Shown here piece by piece: positions 37,201-49,900 of a stretch of 64,000 nucleotides of DNA (position 1 is the stretch's first letter; each line of letters begins with the position of its first letter). The stretch is from Anas platyrhynchos (Eukaryota > Chordata > Aves > Anseriformes > Anatidae). The translations under genes and the position numbers were made by a program. Location of the stretch: NCBI RefSeq assembly GCF_047663525.1, contig NC_092587.1:46646501-46710500 (forward strand), given 5' to 3'. The notes under the pieces are model-generated. The model did not search any database, was not told the DNA's origin, and saw only the letters and a list, made by a program, of their open reading frames with translations.

Positions 37201-38794
37201 GCTTTCACACAAACTTCTTAATAGAAACTAATAGCTGGCTTCAGATCAGTGAAGTGGTTCGAGAGCTGGTGTTTTGAGAAGTCTGAGCAGAGCTCAGAAA
37301 ACCTGTCTAATGTTGGAGACCCCGTGTTTGGTGGCAAACTATTTTAACAGAGGAGCTTGTCTGCTTCTTCTGTTGTCTTTTTACCTCTATCCCTGGCTGA
37401 AATTCTGGTGATGGGGATATAAACCCAACAACAGTTTCTACACCTTAATGATCCTTTATTCATACCGAAGCCCTCTCAGACAAACAGTCCCCCTGACAAA
37501 CAGAGGAAACACATTTTTAACAGTGAATCTTGGGGAGGGGGAGGAGAGGAAGCCGTGGTAAGGCAACAGGGCGGTCAGTTGGGTGTATGGATCACCAGGG
37601 GCCACTGGTGGAAGGACAGTAGATTTTGTACAAGAGGTTCCCTCACCATTTTAGAGACAGCAGGAGGAAAATAGCTGTAGAGGAGAAAGTTAGAGAGAGA
37701 AACACTACTGGGTTAAAAAACTGAGATAAATCCAGGATCCCTGAACTTCTTAGAAAACTCTCTCAGAGCCCAAGTGATATTCCAGAGTGATGAGGTGAAT
37801 AAACAGGGGCACAGTTCCCAAAGAAACCATTGAGTCATCAAGGCTGACTGGCAGCTGCAGGGACAAACATGTCCTGAACTCCATCCGTAGCACTGCAAGG
37901 CTCTGAATTAATTATTGATTTGGCTAGATATGTCTATTCTTGTGGTAGTTGAAGGGAAGAGGGATTTGGGGTGGGAGCCTCTGCAGAGCCTGCCTGGCTG
38001 TTTGCTGCCTGTGCCTCTCCCAGTGGAGCCAGTGCTGGTCCTGGGGCAGCCAGGCCAGAAAGCCTTTCCAGGAAGGGGCTGCAGACAAAAAAAAAAATCC
38101 CTGGCCCCACATTCTCTGAAAATGTTCCAGAGGCTATGTCTGCGTTTCGTGTTTGGCTTGAACTTGAGCCCAGGGCCCATGTCTCAGCTGGGAGGCAGCA
38201 AGCCCTGCCGTGCATCTGAGACCGGTGCTGTCCGCCCCTCTGCCAAACCCGCGGTGCTTTGGTGAGGGCCCCTCTAGGGCTAGGGTGAGGCGAGGGCCTG
38301 CTGTAACGCCAGGCGTGTCTGTGCTAATGGCCCCACGGAGCTGGGAGCAGGAGGAGCTTCCACACAGCCCGTTTCCAGCAGCTGGCTAGCCAAGCCTCTG
38401 GGAGTCTCATAGCCGCCCTGCAGCAGGCAGGAGTCCAAGCTTATGTAGTGGGCAAGCTTCTCCCAGACCCACAAACCCCACAGGCTTCGCCTGCCCGAGA
38501 TAGGAAGGGTTGTGGGAATGAGGAGTTGGCTGTGGGGATGGCCAGTGGATGAGGGCCGAGCACTCGAGGCAGGTGTCACAAAAGGACTGTGGCGTGCTCA
38601 GTGCGAAAGTAACTCAAATTCCCGCGGTTCGGCATGCACCATCTGATGCAGAGCCAGCAGACAGAGTATGGCCGTAGCTGTTTACACTGGGTTTATGCCA
38701 ACACACCCCAAATTACTAGTGCCCTGACTTGCATGCTGCTTGGGGCAGCACCTGGCTGTATGTGCTGTGTGCAGGGTGCTACCACAGAAATGCC

Positions 38795-38810
38795 TTTTTT
38801 TTTTTTTTTT
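38795..38810 (+). repeat. T16 homopolymer
   Basis: Sixteen consecutive T followed by AAATGC. No attached element is recognised. Confidence 0.85.
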
Positions 38811-40311
38811 AAATGCTAAGATGCTTTGAGGGTTCAGTAACTTGAAGTTTTGGTCTGCAAACTTTCCCTTAGTTGCGTTAATAGCAATGATGTGCAGTGT
38901 AACCAGCTCTGCATGATACATTTCTAGCCATGAGACTGTGTGCTGGTTCTCCTTTCCTATGAGTACTTTCTGTAATGCTTCAGATTGTTATTTCTTATGC
39001 TATTGTCTGCCTTCATTTCGGTGAGTACTCTCTTAGTTCAGTTATACAACTACTGCTTTTTTTTTCTGATAAGCACAGAGGATGGGAGCTGGCCTCTCTC
39101 TGCCCAGCAGGTGTTTCTGAGGAGGCCTCTGGTGTTCCGTGGGCTTCCCTGCTAGGGCATGAAGAGCCCAGAGAGCAGTGACCAGCAGCTGCAGTGCTGC
39201 CCATGAGGCACTGATACCTCCTGGTGCTCCTGGCACACTCCGTGTGACCTGGCCCTTCTGCCATACTGCTCCCTCCAGGCCCTTTTCTGTCCTTTATGGT
39301 TGTTATAGCAGCTGCCGTCACCTACCTGCCCTGCAGCACCAATGGCCTAAGCAGCACTGCAAGGTCTCAGAGACATTCGCCTCGATTTGGTGCCTCTCTT
39401 CCCCAGAGCTACGCTTTGGGTAGGCATCCTCATGTTGCCTCTTGTTTCTGCCTCTGAGAATGAGATGTTTTCTCCCCATTTTCAGCTTCTTTGTAGTCAC
39501 TGCCTTGCTGGTAATTCCCCCTACAGCAGCTGACACCTTGGGTAACAAGAAGAGCCAGGGGGATAAGCAGGGCTTGGAGGTGGTCAGTAGGTGACCCACA
39601 CTGCTGCGCAGGAGCGCAGTGACAGATGCACTTGTGAGGGTTGGCACCGGCCAGAGGAGTGAAGAGGAGATTAGGCTCTGACTGCACTGTTTACTGCAGT
39701 GCAGGATAGAGATACTTAAGCCAGTTTGGGTAACAAAAACAATTGGAATAAGCCTGCTTCTTTGCCAACAAACAGACTGCTCTATCTGAGCCAGCTTGCT
39801 CCCACCAGCACGTGCAGACTGATTATCTGGAGAGTTAGAGTACGTTCAGGGGTTAGCTTGTGGCCGCATTTCAGCAGATTTTCACAAGCACAGCCAAAGG
39901 TACACCCTTAACAAAGAACATTTATTGTGACATCCAAGTCTTTGCTCCAAAGCTCACTGTAATCTTTCCAGAATAATTGTGCGATACTTTTTTAAATAAA
40001 TGAATAGTAACTTTTTTTTTCTTCCCCAAGCACCATTCTTGGAAATGACCTTTTGGCTGAAATTTTCTTGAAAAATATCAGCTCAGCACAGATATTTCCC
40101 TCTTTCCAGGAAAGCTTTTCTAGAGATCTACCTCTTGTAAATGTTTATACAGACGGCTAAAGTCTGCCAAAGTTATAAGCGGCTAAAAAAGAGGAGCTTA
40201 GAATGGAAAACAGTGAAACCTTAATAATAACATTGCCAACCTCACTTAATAAACAGATGCATTTAATATGGATTATATATAATAAACACTAGCTTAGATA
40301 TGAAACTATTG

Positions 40312-40314
<3 letters not shown>

Positions 40315-40350
<36 letters not shown>
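40315..40350 (+). repeat. T36 homopolymer
   Basis: Thirty-six consecutive T, the longest single-base run in the window. On the minus strand it would be a poly(A) tail, but no retrotransposon or processed-gene body was recognised to its right on the plus strand. It could equally be replication slippage. Assembled lengths of such runs are unreliable. Confidence 0.9.
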
Positions 40351-40353
<3 letters not shown>

Positions 40354-42176
40354 ACACAGTAAGCAAAGGTTTAGAATATCCCTGCTTAGCTTTGAATATT
40401 TTCTGGCAAATGCTGTGTTTCTAAAATTATCTTTAAGGTTGTTTGATCAGTTGTAGGTCGCAATGGACTGATACTGTGTTCCTCTTATATAATGCATAAG
40501 GCAAGCAACTACTTGTTTTGACAGATTGTTAAAGATCTGTAATTAGAAGGGGAAAGGGGCTAGTTCATACCTGCGACACTTTATGGATTTACGTGCTTCT
40601 GTGAATTGGACATAAAACACTTTGGTTCACCTGTGGTTTTGTAGGTTCTCACTTGAAATGCTCCAAGAAGGCTCTCTTATCATTTTTTATCTCTGGGAAA
40701 GGAGATTTAGAGGATTAAATGATACAGTTAAAATGTATTTAACAATAGATATCAGATCCACAGGTGAATAATCTTGGTTCAGCTTACTTTGCAGCACTGT
40801 TCAGCTGGGACCCCAAGAACGTTAATGGAAGTATGACTTTGTGCTGAGTAGCTTATAAGATGATTCAGCCTGGAGCCAAGCAGATGGCTGGTCCCATGCC
40901 TCACAGCACTGCCTGCAGAGAACCATGGTGGTGGCACTGGCTCACACCACCTCCACCAGAAGACCCCAGCAGATGCATTGCCCGTCCAGAAGAGTGGCTG
41001 GAAACCTAACTGCTGTGGTGCTCCTTCACCACTGAGTATCTGGATGCAGGTCTGCAGAGGGATTTTTCCACAAAAATGAGCTGACATTGACCTCTATAAT
41101 ATTATAGCTGCACTCCCTGTGGTGTTTGGGAGTACCTCTATAAAGCTTACCAGACTAAAGAACCTGAATTTTGTGAGGTATCTCTAGAGGTTATGTATAA
41201 GTAATCTCCATTTCTCTGATACGCTAGTCATACATTAGGTTTTCTTTATGGGTCCATTACTCGCAGTCCTAAATTTTTCAGAATTTCAGTGATTTTATTC
41301 TGAAAATATGATGTTCATTTGCATCAATGTGGATTTTTTCCCTTAGTAGTCAACATTAGTAAATTAAGTATAGATGAAAAATACTGCAGACTGGTGTTTC
41401 TGATGCTGAGCGAATATGTGGGTATACAATAGCTCGTACAAATGAAAAATGCACCGTTTGTAAAGTTGCCAGGTTGACTTCAACCTTGGATAATGGGCTA
41501 AAAGGTGCAGGCTAAGCACATTGATCAGAGCTGTAATGTCTTTAGCAAATGAGGGAAATTGAACAACCTTTGCCTACATAACCTTTGCCTTCACTGTTTC
41601 TGCTTTATTCACATTTGGAAGTACACATCATCTCAAGTGCATTTAAATAGCAGCAGGATGGGAGTAATCACTGTGCTTTCAAGGGCAGAATGCCCCTGAG
41701 TTCCATGGGAACTGGATGTTGACTTATACTAAAAATCCATAGAGCACAGATGACTCAGACTTACATTGTACGTCTGAAACGTTGTTGTAATCAAAATTAT
41801 CACGTAATTATTTTTGTATTTATGGAAAAGTTAGATCCACTTTATATCATTTTAAAATGTTTTACTTTCCATGTTTTCTCTGATTTAATATTCACATGTG
41901 TATTATATATAACTATGATACCACAACAGTGCATCCATACCAATCTATATTTATGTACTACACATAATGTGTATGTATAGTCTATTATTATTTACTAACA
42001 ACCATTTTATTTCAGACAGCAGAAAAATGTGGGATTCTGCTGTGTCTGAGACCACTGATTACGTTCACAATGGTGAACAGATTAACCATTTAGTTGCAGG
42101 TATCAAGGTTGTCACTCAAACTGGCAGCACCTCAGAATAGCTAAAGCTTATCAAAAATTGTCTGGATTGGAAATGA

Positions 42177-42247
42177 CAGCCATACATGCATGAATGCGTC
42201 TGTATGGCTGGAAGATTGTTGAAGTGTGAAGTGAAGAAGTTCACTTC
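42177..42247 (+). other. Two adjacent short hairpins
   Basis: CAGCCATACA (42177-42186) pairs perfectly with TGTATGGCTG (42201-42210) across a 14-nt loop. GAAGTGAA (42228-42235) pairs with TTCACTTC (42240-42247) across 4 nt. The stems are short (10 and 8 bp), so chance is possible. No microRNA is recognised. Confidence 0.5.
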
Positions 42248-43032
42248 AGTTTATTTTTTATCATAATTACTGTATTTCATGAGGGAACATTGACTTGCTG
42301 CATGATAAATACAAGGGGGAACAGAAAGAAACTTCATTCTCTTATCATCTTTGTCTCCAAAGGTCACCACATTTGAACAAAGCGTATTTATTTTATTCCT
42401 TATGCATTTATGTAGCCATTTACTGTACTCTGTATAAGTGAAGCAGAATAATTTTTTGCGAGACTAATTAAAAGTTGCATGGTAGAAAATGTTTTTGTGA
42501 TCACACCACCGTAACGAAATTGAGCTGTCTTTACTGACGTGTGTTCCATTTACTGGATTTTTTAAAACATATTTCCCACACTTCTAGCAGGTCATTACTT
42601 TTTAAGAGCAAAAATATTGTAAATTCTTTCATCCTAAGCAAAGCAATATCCTTAATGAACATATTTTGAAAAAGTTGTGGCAGTTTACCTTACCTTTATT
42701 CTATTTGTTGTGTGGCTTTATACAGCTTCCATCTCTACAGCATCTTAGAAAACCTCCATGTCAAATCAAGAACAACTAAATTGCTTCTGGGTTGATAGGG
42801 TCAAAGCATAAAGTTCATTTGTCTCCATCCCAATGCCATTTCCATTCTCTCTCAGCCCCAGGATAAACCAGACAATTTTACCATTTCTGATCGTATGTGG
42901 AATAAACTCTCAGGGAACAGAAGAAGCCATTAATTTAATTATATGATTTCATAATACACTGTTAACTGAGTTGAGGGCTGCACTGAGAAAGCCTGGAGGT
43001 TTCAGCAAGATAAATGGACAAAACCAATCTTT

Positions 43033-43067
43033 TATACATATATATATATATTTATATATATATATAA
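43033..43067 (+). repeat. (TA)n microsatellite
   Basis: Alternating TA with a few interruptions, self-complementary and able to extrude a hairpin. Likely polymorphic. Confidence 0.9.
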
Positions 43068-43528
43068 GTGAAAAATAGAAATCTCCTAAGCTGGCTCAAA
43101 CAGGTGTTAAATCTTCTGAAAGAATGCTATACATGGAGATAGGACTTAGTTGTGTTTTTGAGGACAAAATGGTCTACTGAGACCATTCATGCTATGCCCC
43201 AAAAGACCACAGCACATGGTGGTTTGATGTACCCTGACATTGAAGGTGTGGGGTCAGGGGCTGGTCTCTGCCCTGCCACTGGTCTAGCAAGTGGCCTTCA
43301 GCAAGCTGTGAGATTTCTGTGTTCTCATTTGTGGAGCAGGAACATTTTTGGTCGCTATTACGACCATCATTGCATTATATTGTTACAGCAATGATAGCAC
43401 CTAGAAGACATGCAAGACTGAGGATCGTAATCTGTCCCTGTGTGGGACACCTGACAAACACGAGGAGTGTGCCAGGCTGTCCCCTGCAGAGATATCGAAC
43501 GATGGGTGGGGAAAATGAAGTATTTTGG

Positions 43529-43567
43529 TTTTTTGTTTTGTTTTGTTTTGTTTGTTTGTTTGTTTTT
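43529..43567 (+). repeat. (TTTTG)n then (TTTG)n microsatellite
   Basis: Pentanucleotide TTTTG units grade into tetranucleotide TTTG units and end in a T-run. This is simple sequence. Confidence 0.9.
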
Positions 43568-46132
43568 ACCTGCCATTTTGGAAGTGAAAGAGGCATTGCC
43601 AGGCGATACTGGTTTTTATTGCAAAGCTCTGTGACTGTCTAAAGCACAAAAGGATACCCATATTTTTCCCTCCTCGGTGGCTGACCACATGTGGAAAGAT
43701 GAAATGCCCCCTCCATTTCCAGAGGCGTGTAAATGGCCCTGAGATATGGACAGATATGCAATTGTCGACTCCAATTAGTTGGTGAAATGACCTACTGTAC
43801 TTCTGTTCTATAGGTATCACAAAGGCTGTTCCGCCCATGAATTAGGCGTCGGTGAGAAGCTGAATTTAAGCCCACTATTGTATGGGAATGTCCACTCCGC
43901 TTTGCCACACTAAAGACATTCAGGCAGGCAGAACACCCTCCGCTGGCTCATTAGGGCATACATTAGAGGCAAGCTCGCTGAGCTCGCCATGAACCCACTT
44001 GAATGGTCGTCCTTGGTGGACGCTTGCAGGGCAGGCCAGTTCCCACAGCACCCCGCTGATCCCCTGTGAACAGATTCGCAGCTCCCCGCTGACTGCAGAA
44101 CGGACGGCTTGCCCCATCCTCACCCGCCACTGACAGCCCTCATAATAATAACCTGCCCAGGAGGCAAGGGACGGAGCCGAATTTCTGACAACTCATTAGC
44201 CTGAGATACAGTCGGTTCCTGCCGGGGATCGCCACCACCGCTGCAACGGGAGCAAAACAATACTGGGCAGCACTGGTCGGCGCGGGGCTCTCCGCTGCTG
44301 CAGGAGTGACGTTTATTCCTCACAAAGGAGGGTGGCTCTGTGAAGAATCCCGAGGGGAAAAACAGAAAAATTGGCAGCATAAGAAGTGCTCAGGAGAAAA
44401 ATGAGGCCAGCAGGGGGTCGTATGATACTATAATGAAACCATAGCTGCTGAGGAGGGTGCAGGCTACCATCAGCAGAGGCACACATGCTCACATTGTCCA
44501 CCCTTACAGTAGCAATCCAGTTTTGAGGTTCTGGGTCTAATTTTCATACTGCTTTCTTGCTTTCTCTTTTGGCTTGACCAAGACATCATGATCAGCGTAT
44601 CAGTTTGGGAAAAGAAATTAAGAAAAGAACTGGGAAGATTACTAAATATGGCTTTGGATAGGCATCTCACTGATCTCTGTAGCTTGTCTTTTAAAATCAG
44701 ATGTATTGAACTATACTGTGATATTTGGCCCAGTCAAGAACTACAGATGAGATCCTGCCCATTCCCCTGTGTCACTAGATGGTGGGGCATTTCTGAGGTC
44801 TGAGCTTAGACTCTGCTCCTCACCTTGCTTTTGGGGCACACGTGGCCTATAAAAAACACCCACAAGAACTTCTTTAGGCTGGTTCAGCAGCAGGGGATGT
44901 GGAGGGCTCTTCATGAAGAGCCATTTTTCTGGCTGTCGGGTGTTGTTACCATACTCCCAGCTTGGAGAGTGATGCATAGAAAGGTGAAGGCTTCATCCTA
45001 AACATTCAACAAGGGCAATACGGAGTAGATTTCTCATTACAGGCAAGAGATACTCTTGTGATGGGAGCAAGACATGGGAAATCTTTGAAAAAATCGTATT
45101 TTTTCATTTTGCCTTTGCTACGTGTATCTTGTGATGTGAGAGGCAATTTTCTATGTAAACTGAAAGCCTGGAGTGCATTTCCTCTGACATTTTCAAGTAT
45201 AATCATTAGGATCAGAAAGAGAAAAACAGTTGATTTATAAGGTCTTTGTGTGGCTTATACTGGTAGACAATGAACATTTAATGAGTTTTCTACAAATTTC
45301 AGTGCAGAAACAAGAAACAGCTTCACTAAGGGAAGTAATGTTTGGCACTACTAGTGAGAAATACCATCTGCCAGGAATTGAGTCACTGTAAAGAAAATGC
45401 CATCAAGACCCAAGTTGACAGGAAAAAAAAATGTAAAAAACAAATAAACGAACAAAACTATTCAGACCAGAAAAAAAGTAAATAAATAAGAAGAATCATT
45501 GCAGTGTGAGCTGTTTCCTTTGCTCAGCTCCTTTGGAAAAAATAATGAAGAATTTATAAGCCATACCTCTCAAAGTACGTGAGCATTGTGGCCAGAGAAG
45601 ACTTGTGGACATTGCTAAAATTTTGAGGGGATGTACAATTGCAAAGAAACAACTTCTGACAGAAGGGAGGAAAATGAGAAGAAAGCTTGCAGCTGACTAA
45701 AACTGTTATTATATTGTTTCAGTCTTGTAAGCAGTCTATCTTGTGGGCAGGCCCTTAAACTATGGAGATACATTTACAGAGATATTCCAGGCACACTGGA
45801 GATGTTCCAGACCCACTAACAGTCCCCCTTAGTCACGGAAGCAGCAACACATAGTAAATCATGTTGAAGGCTCATGCAAGGTTTTTAACAACTTTATTAA
45901 TGAAATGGAAAGGGAGGTGCATGTCAATGACATTAGTAGGAAATGTTAAATGTGGGTGTGTTACAGGCAGAAAAAATGCTCAAAGACAAATGTGGAGATT
46001 AATATGATCAGGCAGAATTAATATAAACTCATTAAATTTTAGGAACTGTTAACTATTGAAAAGAAAACCAAATATTTTGCTCCTTACAACACATGCAATC
46101 TGTCCAGAAAGCCAGGGGAACTGATCTCCTGT

Positions 46133-46152
46133 AAAAAAAAAAAAAAAAAAAA
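46133..46152 (+). repeat. A20 homopolymer
   Basis: About twenty consecutive A after ATCTCCTGT. No element body is recognised upstream. Confidence 0.88.
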
Positions 46153-46900
46153 CAGGCCCAGGAGACAAACATCAAGGTGAGATTGCCTGTTAGCAAGGGA
46201 CAACTGTACTTTGCCAGTGGCCTGAAACATACCTATTAATGGAAAACGGTGCAAAGAGAGAGGGGGGAAAAAATAAAAATCAAACAATCAATCAATCAGA
46301 TGAACAAACAAAAAACACTAAATTAATCCAAATGAAAAGACTGGCTGAAACAGTCTAAGGCAGTGGTCAGATACAGCTAAGGAAACAAGGCACATGTTGT
46401 CCAGCTTGGGAAAGACATGAAAAAGCCCCCAGATGTAGTCTTTCATGGAAGACTCAAATTGGAGAGCAAAGAAATGGCTGTAAAGATGAATGTGTGTTTT
46501 GTCAAAGGCAGAGAAAGTCAGTCTGCTGCTGGGATAAACCACCAGAGTGCCTTGTCCTTCCCACCAAGACGGGTTAGTTGCTAGAAGGAGAAATTCTAAC
46601 TTTGTAAAGGAGGAATTAAGATCAGCAATGCAGTCAGGAGTGCAGCTGGGGTTTTGTACACAGTAAAACGGTCTTGGAAGGGAGGCAGTCACGTACAGCT
46701 GAAATGCTTTCCCCCAGAGACCTTCCTTCAGGAGATTCACCAACAACTCCGGTGTCCTTTTTTTTGGAGCAGGTTCATATTCATGGATTGCCTTTAAGTG
46801 CTCAGTACAGAGTAGAGAACAAGCTTTTATTTCTAGCTTGGCAAACTAACAACAAGGGAGCTTAACTTCAAGTATTAAAACCTGCTCATTTAGTAAATAT

Positions 46901-46923
46901 TAATAATAATAATAATAATAATA
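46901..46923 (+). repeat. (TAA)n microsatellite
   Basis: Seven to eight TAA units in AT-rich flank. Simple sequence only. Confidence 0.9.
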
Positions 46924-49900
46924 CATGACTGAATACACACAATCTGTTGTATTTATTTTTCTTTAAGTATTTTCTAAATAACAATCTCCTTGGGTGTGAA
47001 AATTTCTTCTAGAGTGGAAAATATTGATGTTCCTGAACATGACTGCACATTTTTGAATTTCCTTCAGTTTTTAAAGTTGTTACACTGCTGCTAAAGGTTG
47101 TTGCTTGAAATGGTTTCTGCATTTGCACGTGGATGGACTCTAGCTGATGTTTCCACATCTTCCAATGGTACAGCCGTAACTAGGAAAAAAGATGCTTTGT
47201 TTCCAAGTTCATTTTCAGCACTGAATTTGAAATGGATTCAAAAAGACTGCGAAAAAGGAACTACAAAACTTGGCTGATCCAAAAGCAACACAGAGACATA
47301 GCCCAAACAAGCAAAGATTTCAGCATTGCATCTCTGAGCCGCTAATAGAACTGTGTTGGTTGCAACCCCCATGATACATGCATCTTAAAGCCTCAAATAT
47401 CTGTGTCAATACTCTTCACGCCGTGATTGAGACCACAAATTTGCAAGTAAGGCAGAGTTCAATGCTTGAAGACAAAAGTATCTGGTAAAATGCAGCAGTC
47501 TGGAGGGAAACAAGTCAGCAGGAACCCACAGAGGAGAGAATCCCTTAGAGGAGACTAGTGCTAAGGGCCACCACCTTGGTGAACTCAACAACCAGCAACT
47601 CATCTGATATTCACTGGGACAAAGGGAGGAGCTGATATTACTTTTCCTAGTGTGTGAATAGCTCCACTTTCTGGATGTGTGATCATATGGAAGTATATAA
47701 GACCAGGAAAAAAAATATTTCAGGAGGACAGTCTTCTCACGTTATGATATGGAGGCTCTCTGTGAAAGGTCTTTTAATAATTTTGGAAAGCCTTCACAGC
47801 AAGCCATTTCAACATGTTCCTCTAAAACTACTTTTCAATGGAAAAGTAAACATGTAAAGAGAAAAGGGGATGTTTTTCACACTGTCCAGGAATTGGTTTT
47901 GTCATTTCTACACATCTTTCCCAAAGCTAAAGCACTTCTTTCACTGTAGCAGACTGAACGAGTCCTAAAAAGCCCTAAGTTCTCAGTGCCATTGCTATAA
48001 TATTTTAGATACCTCAGATATTCCTCTGCCAAGCTCTCTGATGGCAAGAACTGTAAAATCACATCTGTAAAGTATGGAGAATTCTTTACATGTATAAAAT
48101 TCCTTCTCATTATATAGAGAAATAGTTTACAGACTGCTCTAAGTACAAGACAAATAACTCACTGGAAAAATGGGAATAGTATATACAAGCCTCTTAGCCT
48201 CAATGATCTTCCTTGGCACCAACTCTCTGGATGGCTTGAGTGGATTACTTGAAAGTAACTACACTAAATATTGTCTTTTGTTCATCAGCTGGGAGATTTC
48301 TTCCAAGCACTCTACTCCAGTCCTGAAACATCAGATAAATGAGGAGAAGAAAAGAAGACAAAACAGCACGTAACGTGGATTTAGCTCTCTCCGAAGTAGT
48401 AGAATTGCAAATGAAAGGATTCTGGCTAGCTTGGAACATCCTTTCTCACAGAGATCAATTCTGGAGACTAGACAGAAACAATGTGAACATGTATTTCTAA
48501 GAGCACCTATGTCACCCAGAGCTGCAAAACTAGGGGGCATCCATGGTTGTATTCAGAAAACAAGACAAATTATCATGTAGTGCCAAGAGATCAGATCAGA
48601 ACCTGAATTCCCAGGTGCTACACTGAATTTACACCATGAAGATGCTCTCCTACAAAGTCACTCTCTAGCTGCACCTTCTCAGGCTGCTCCACTGCACGAG
48701 ATGACAGACCTTCCCGTGGCACTGGAGCAGGGCAGCCTTGCGGCTCTCTGGAGGGAAGGCTGGAGCTTTGGGAAGCCCTGCAGCCTGTGAATGCTGTATC
48801 ACCGGCTCCTACGTCTGAAGGGGTCGGTCACACCAGCTCAGCGGGGTCGCAGGCAGGCTGCCTTCGTGCTGCAGCTGGATGCCACTGCCTTCCCATGCAC
48901 CTCCAGCCCGCGCATGCTGACTCCCATCACGGGACCCCAGGCATGCCGTGTCCTTACATGCTCAGAGATGGCTGTTGAAAGGTGTGTTTTCTGAGTTGCT
49001 AGCCATTTTTTTGCATGAAGCATCTGCTACACCGTGTGTTTTCTCGCTGTCTCTTATTCTCTCAGACAAAGAAGAAGCCAAGGTTTTGCGAGCCAAGTCT
49101 AATCCCATTTATGTGCTGCTTTTAACTCCTCTATTACTAGTTCAAAGTGTGTGTCCAAATTTAGAAACAAGACTAATACAACCTCAGGCTTCGCACTCAT
49201 CAGATCTCACTAATTAAGCGTGTTCAGGCCTGGTCATTACTTGGATGGAAAGCTGTCAAAAATTATCTGTCTTAGCTAGGAGTGGTCTCAGAGGCTGCAG
49301 GTGATGCAGTTCTCTCAGTGCTCAGCAGTTCTGAATGTCTGGAGCAGTGCTCATTTTAACTGTGTCCGTAGCTCTTTGTGCTTACTTTCCATGCAAAGGG
49401 GGAAGCCCAACCTGGTTTTGAAGACTAGCTCAGCTCTACATGGTGTTTAAATCTTCAAACTCCCTATGTGGAGTACAGAGAGGGACTTTGATGCTATGAG
49501 CATGTGTGCTGGCCATCTGCACCACACTTACTGCTAGTGCCATCCCCTGAATACCTAATGAAAATGCCAAGTGTTCAGGCTGGGATGCTACAGATGCACT
49601 TCAAGTCAGGTGAGAAACAGAAATTCTGTTCAGTTAGCATCATTAAAAGATTGAAATATGTTTTGCTACAGAAAAGGCGTTGATTAAAATGCCAAGCTCC
49701 AAATGTGAGAACAATATTTTTCTTCCCTATATCTTTGTCTTGGTTATCCTCCTGATCTCTGCACTCATCTGACCATGCTGCTGATACACCTTTCTCGCAT
49801 GTGCCTGACGGTCAGCCTCTGTAAATAGCTGGCATGAGACCCATGAACTACCTGAAAAAGACTTCAGTAGGAAACAGATTTATCACTGCATACCTGATAG

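Larger units (their letters stand above)
34270..43000. other. Gene-free region right of SNRPF, part 1
   Basis: No coding exon is recognised. Simple repeats include T16 at 38795-38810 and T36 at 40315-40350. A locally GC-rich patch spans about 37.9-38.6 kb. Minus-strand frames stay open in pieces across 36596-35724, but their translations match nothing I know. Two small hairpins lie at 42177-42210 and 42228-42247. Confidence 0.6.
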
